Source: Raphanus sativus (lineage: Eukaryota; Streptophyta; Magnoliopsida; Brassicales; Brassicaceae). From it: DNA of 64,000 nucleotides. The notes under the pieces are model-generated. The model saw nothing but the letters and a program-made list of their open reading frames with translations, had not been told where the DNA came from and ran no database searches. The stretch is taken from NCBI RefSeq assembly GCF_000801105.2, contig NC_079516.1, positions 26,015,043 to 26,079,042 of the forward strand. The letters are read 5' to 3'. Of the stretch, positions 61,770 through 64,000 are shown one piece after another. A program made the position numbers and the translations under genes. Positions within the stretch are counted from its first letter, which is position 1; each line of letters starts with the position of its first letter.

Positions 61770-62785
61770 GAAGGCAAAAATACAAAATTTTAATCTGTTC
61801 ATTTTCCTTACCTCTGCTTTATTTGTGTACAAGCAAGTGGTTTGTCTGTCTTTAGCACAGGTAAGAAGATACGAGCTGCTACTTGGACACCACTCCATTG
61901 CAATCACACCTGCCAAATGAAAAATATCACTGTTCACTAAGACATTAACACTAGGAAAAATAAACATTTATAAGCAGAAGTAGAGTTGATAGAGGGAGAG
62001 AGAACTCTAACTCACCATTAGTCCCATCGGATGAGGTAGATGATGATACATGTTGAACTTTTCTATTCAAAGGGCTTCCACCTTGCGTAGCAGAACCAAT
62101 ACACTGCATAAGACCCTCATAAAGATTAGGATGCTTCAGGATTCAAACTTATAAGATTGAACAAGTCTAGAGTTGTAAGAAGTGATGGTATACCTTCCGA
62201 AGTGAAAATGAGAAAGATCTGAAGACTTAACTAATCGCCAGACGCAAAATTCACCATCATCAGCCCCTTCCTTGTAATCTCCAACAACCAAAGCACTCTG
62301 GATGGCATCATTAAAATCTAGGCCGAAACTTTCTTCTTCTTCTTCTGACCTTTCATGAGTTTCTTCTACGTTGGCAACAAAGTTTGTCTCAGCTTTCACT
62401 GCATGTACTGTAGTATCCTCCAAGTCCAATCCAATGCCATTCAGATCTGAAGAGCACCCATTCACTGCCTGATCCTTTTCCCCAGAACGCAAACCAAAAC
62501 CAAGATGGCTGATCAACTTTATCCTAGATCCATTCTCTTCGAACATGATTTTCAGAGAGCCCCATGTCTCCTTCTCTTCTTCCGATCTGCAAAATCAATG
62601 AATTCAAACAGAGCAAAACGTGAGTTGTCTGATCATTTTGCTAAGAACAACTATGAACATTCTCTCAACTCATAAGGATGGCATACTCGGTCTCTTCAGA
62701 TATTTCCCTACACAAACCCCTTGGGGAAGTCTTCTTATCTCCAGTTGCAGCTTCACATTCAGAAGTTCGATTCACCAAACTTTCT
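61770..62785 (-). pseudogene. SEC31: SEC31 fragment with segments in scrambled order
   Basis: SEC31 forms the outer COPII coat with SEC13. On the minus strand the first segments, 62785-62270, come from the middle of the protein: SLVNRTSECEAATGD, then SLKIMFEENGSRIKLISHLG, then an acidic stretch ending FNDAIQSALVVGDYKE. Directly after, without a break, come pieces of the N-terminal WD40 domain: DDGEFCVWRLVKSSDLSHF (near 62250), GSATQGGSPLNRKVQHV (near 62090) and IAMEWCPSSSSYLLTCAKD (near 61880). In a normal SEC31 the WD40 part precedes the middle part. No complete domain remains, so this is a rearranged pseudogene. Confidence 0.75.
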
Positions 62786-63505
62786 TCTGTGACCAGGCTC
62801 TGCCCAAAAAAAAAAAAAAAAAAAACAGAACATTGACGTTTAGTGAGATAAAAATCTAAGAAAAATAGAACATATCAAGTATAAGTTGGGAAGGAATATG
62901 CATATAACCACTGATCCACCGCTTCCTTGTAATCAAACTTTGATCGCTTCACCAAACTTTGTAAACCTTTGACTGCAGATCATTTTTATTGATTCTTAGA
63001 TTAAGGCTCATAATATCCTATGATTCTCTTCTACAATCTGTTAAAATACTGTATATTAGTTCAATTTTGGAAGGTTAGTTTTTCTTTTTTTTTTAACAAG
63101 AAAAGAGTATGACCAAGTCGAAGAAAATACTTCATTGCAAACCCATAAAAGAAAATATCCATTTACTCTTTCTTAATTTTTTCTTTTTTTCCAAAGGTAA
63201 TATTGAAAAAGACCAAGTCGAAGGTTGTAGAAGGAAATGGCCTGTGAAACTATTACAGAACACAGAAGAACCACAAGACATGTTCTCAAATCTCTTAGAG
63301 GAATGAAAGAATTGATTGTTCAACTCCAGACATTACGTATATTTGTACATCTGGAGACATGATCAAGAAAAGCAATGATCAAACAAAGACAAAACACATT
63401 TGAGGGGAACATAACCAAAGAGGAAACAGTCGAGAGAATCTCTAACTCTATGAAAGAATGATTGGCACTATACAATATCAGACTAACCATCAGATTATAC
63501 AACTC
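62786..63505. other. Intergenic / 3' flank of the last gene
   Basis: No gene was recognised. An A-run lies at about 62808-62824. The short plus ORF at 63109-63306 looks like chance. Confidence 0.4.
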
Positions 63506-64000
63506 TTAAGCGGGCACATGATCGGCCATTCCTCTGTCCACAAACACCTTGATTCTCCACAACACCATCTTGCTTTCCATTGTCATGCCTTTGATTACGT
63601 AGAGTCTCTCAAGCAGAGACTTAAGCAATTTGTACTCGTCCTTACGTAACCAGTCCATTTGCTTCTTCACAATGATTTCCAAATCTCTGAAAGCTCTCCT
63701 CACAAACCCAACTTCCATTTTTCTTTCCACAAGCTCTCTCACTGAATCTACCATCTTATCTGCCATCTCCATCACCGTTCCAGCATAAACTTCCATCTCT
63801 ACCAATTGAATGATGGCACAGAAGGCACCCAAAAACGCCAAGACCCAGCAGCTGTTATCTACCAAAACATCACCCGGTGGATATAGCCTTTTGTTTATCT
63901 CTGGGATAAGATGCTCCACTATAGGATCCATAAACTGCTCATGAAGCCACATTGTTAAGCACTGGAAGATATAGACCGCTCTCTGAAAATCTGTTTCGCT
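63506..64000 (-). CDS. Hypothetical plant protein, C-terminal part
   Basis: The frame is open from the window edge (SETDFQRAVYIFQCLT) through MWLHEQFMDPIVEHLIPEIN and LVDNSCWVLAFLGAFCAIIQ, and ends at 63506 with MADHVPA. The first ATG in view (63952) need not be the start. The chain is mostly helical, with one moderately hydrophobic segment (WVLAFLGAFCAIIQLVEM) and charged helices after it. I do not recognise the family. Sustained reading frame and composition suggest a real gene cut by the window. Confidence 0.6.
   Translation of the reverse strand, partial: SETDFQRAVYIFQCLTMWLHEQFMDPIVEHLIPEINKRLYPPGDVLVDNSCWVLAFLGAFCAIIQLVEMEVYAGTVMEMADKMVDSVRELVERKMEVGFVRRAFRDLEIIVKKQMDWLRKDEYKLLKSLLERLYVIKGMTMESKMVLWRIKVFVDRGMADHVPA

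Overview
The window is plant nuclear DNA, almost certainly from a Brassicaceae species and most likely a Brassica. The host genes are intron-rich and match Arabidopsis families from memory: rhodanese STR18, ARID2, an F-box/FIST protein, SEC31 and DRD1. The Helitron, LINE and Tat-lineage Gypsy elements are of crucifer type. No prokaryotic gene organisation, CRISPR array, tRNA or rRNA was seen. All family names come from reading motifs by eye; no search was run.

Layout. 0-6 kb: a 5'-inverted (twin-primed) LINE with an 18-bp target duplication, a 2.4-kb Helitron built of ~550-bp internal repeats, AT-rich DNA and a small LRR-like gene fragment. 5.9-25.1 kb: one Ty3/Gypsy (Tat lineage) insertion with a 5-bp target duplication (ATGGC). 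Its internal region is present twice, with a 100-N gap and a partial LTR between the copies; each copy has gag-pol, and copy B shows a complete antisense multi-exon reading frame. 25-30.6 kb: AT-rich DNA with two Helitron 3' ends and a possible LTR remnant. 30.7-32.0 kb: a six-exon STR18-like rhodanese gene. 32.3-37.8 kb: LINE and Gypsy debris, a Tourist-like MITE and a complete 849-bp Helitron. 38.1-41.9 kb: a 12-exon ARID2 gene on the minus strand (902 aa reconstructed).

43.3-54.9 kb is the most unusual part. A long-TIR Mutator-like element, a LINE fragment and a small proline-rich secreted-protein gene are followed by an LTR retrotransposon inserted in that gene's intron (TSD TAATA). The retrotransposon has LTRs, primer site, polypurine tract and a gag-like ORF but no pol. 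In pol's place is a degraded fragment of DRD1, the SNF2 remodeler of RNA-directed DNA methylation. A 3,738-bp tandem duplication then copied one LTR, part of the DRD1 fragment and the gene's first exon.

55.4-57.9 kb: a 10-exon F-box/FIST gene on the minus strand (511 aa reconstructed). 58-61.8 kb: AT-rich DNA and a nested minisatellite. 61.8-62.8 kb: a SEC31 pseudogene with its segments in scrambled order. 63.5-64 kb: the C-terminal part of an unrecognised gene running off the window.

The host genes look functionally unrelated to one another. What unites the window is nested transposon insertion, gene capture and recent tandem duplication. Three silencing-related items lie close together (ARID2, a captured DRD1 piece and dense transposons), but this may be coincidence.
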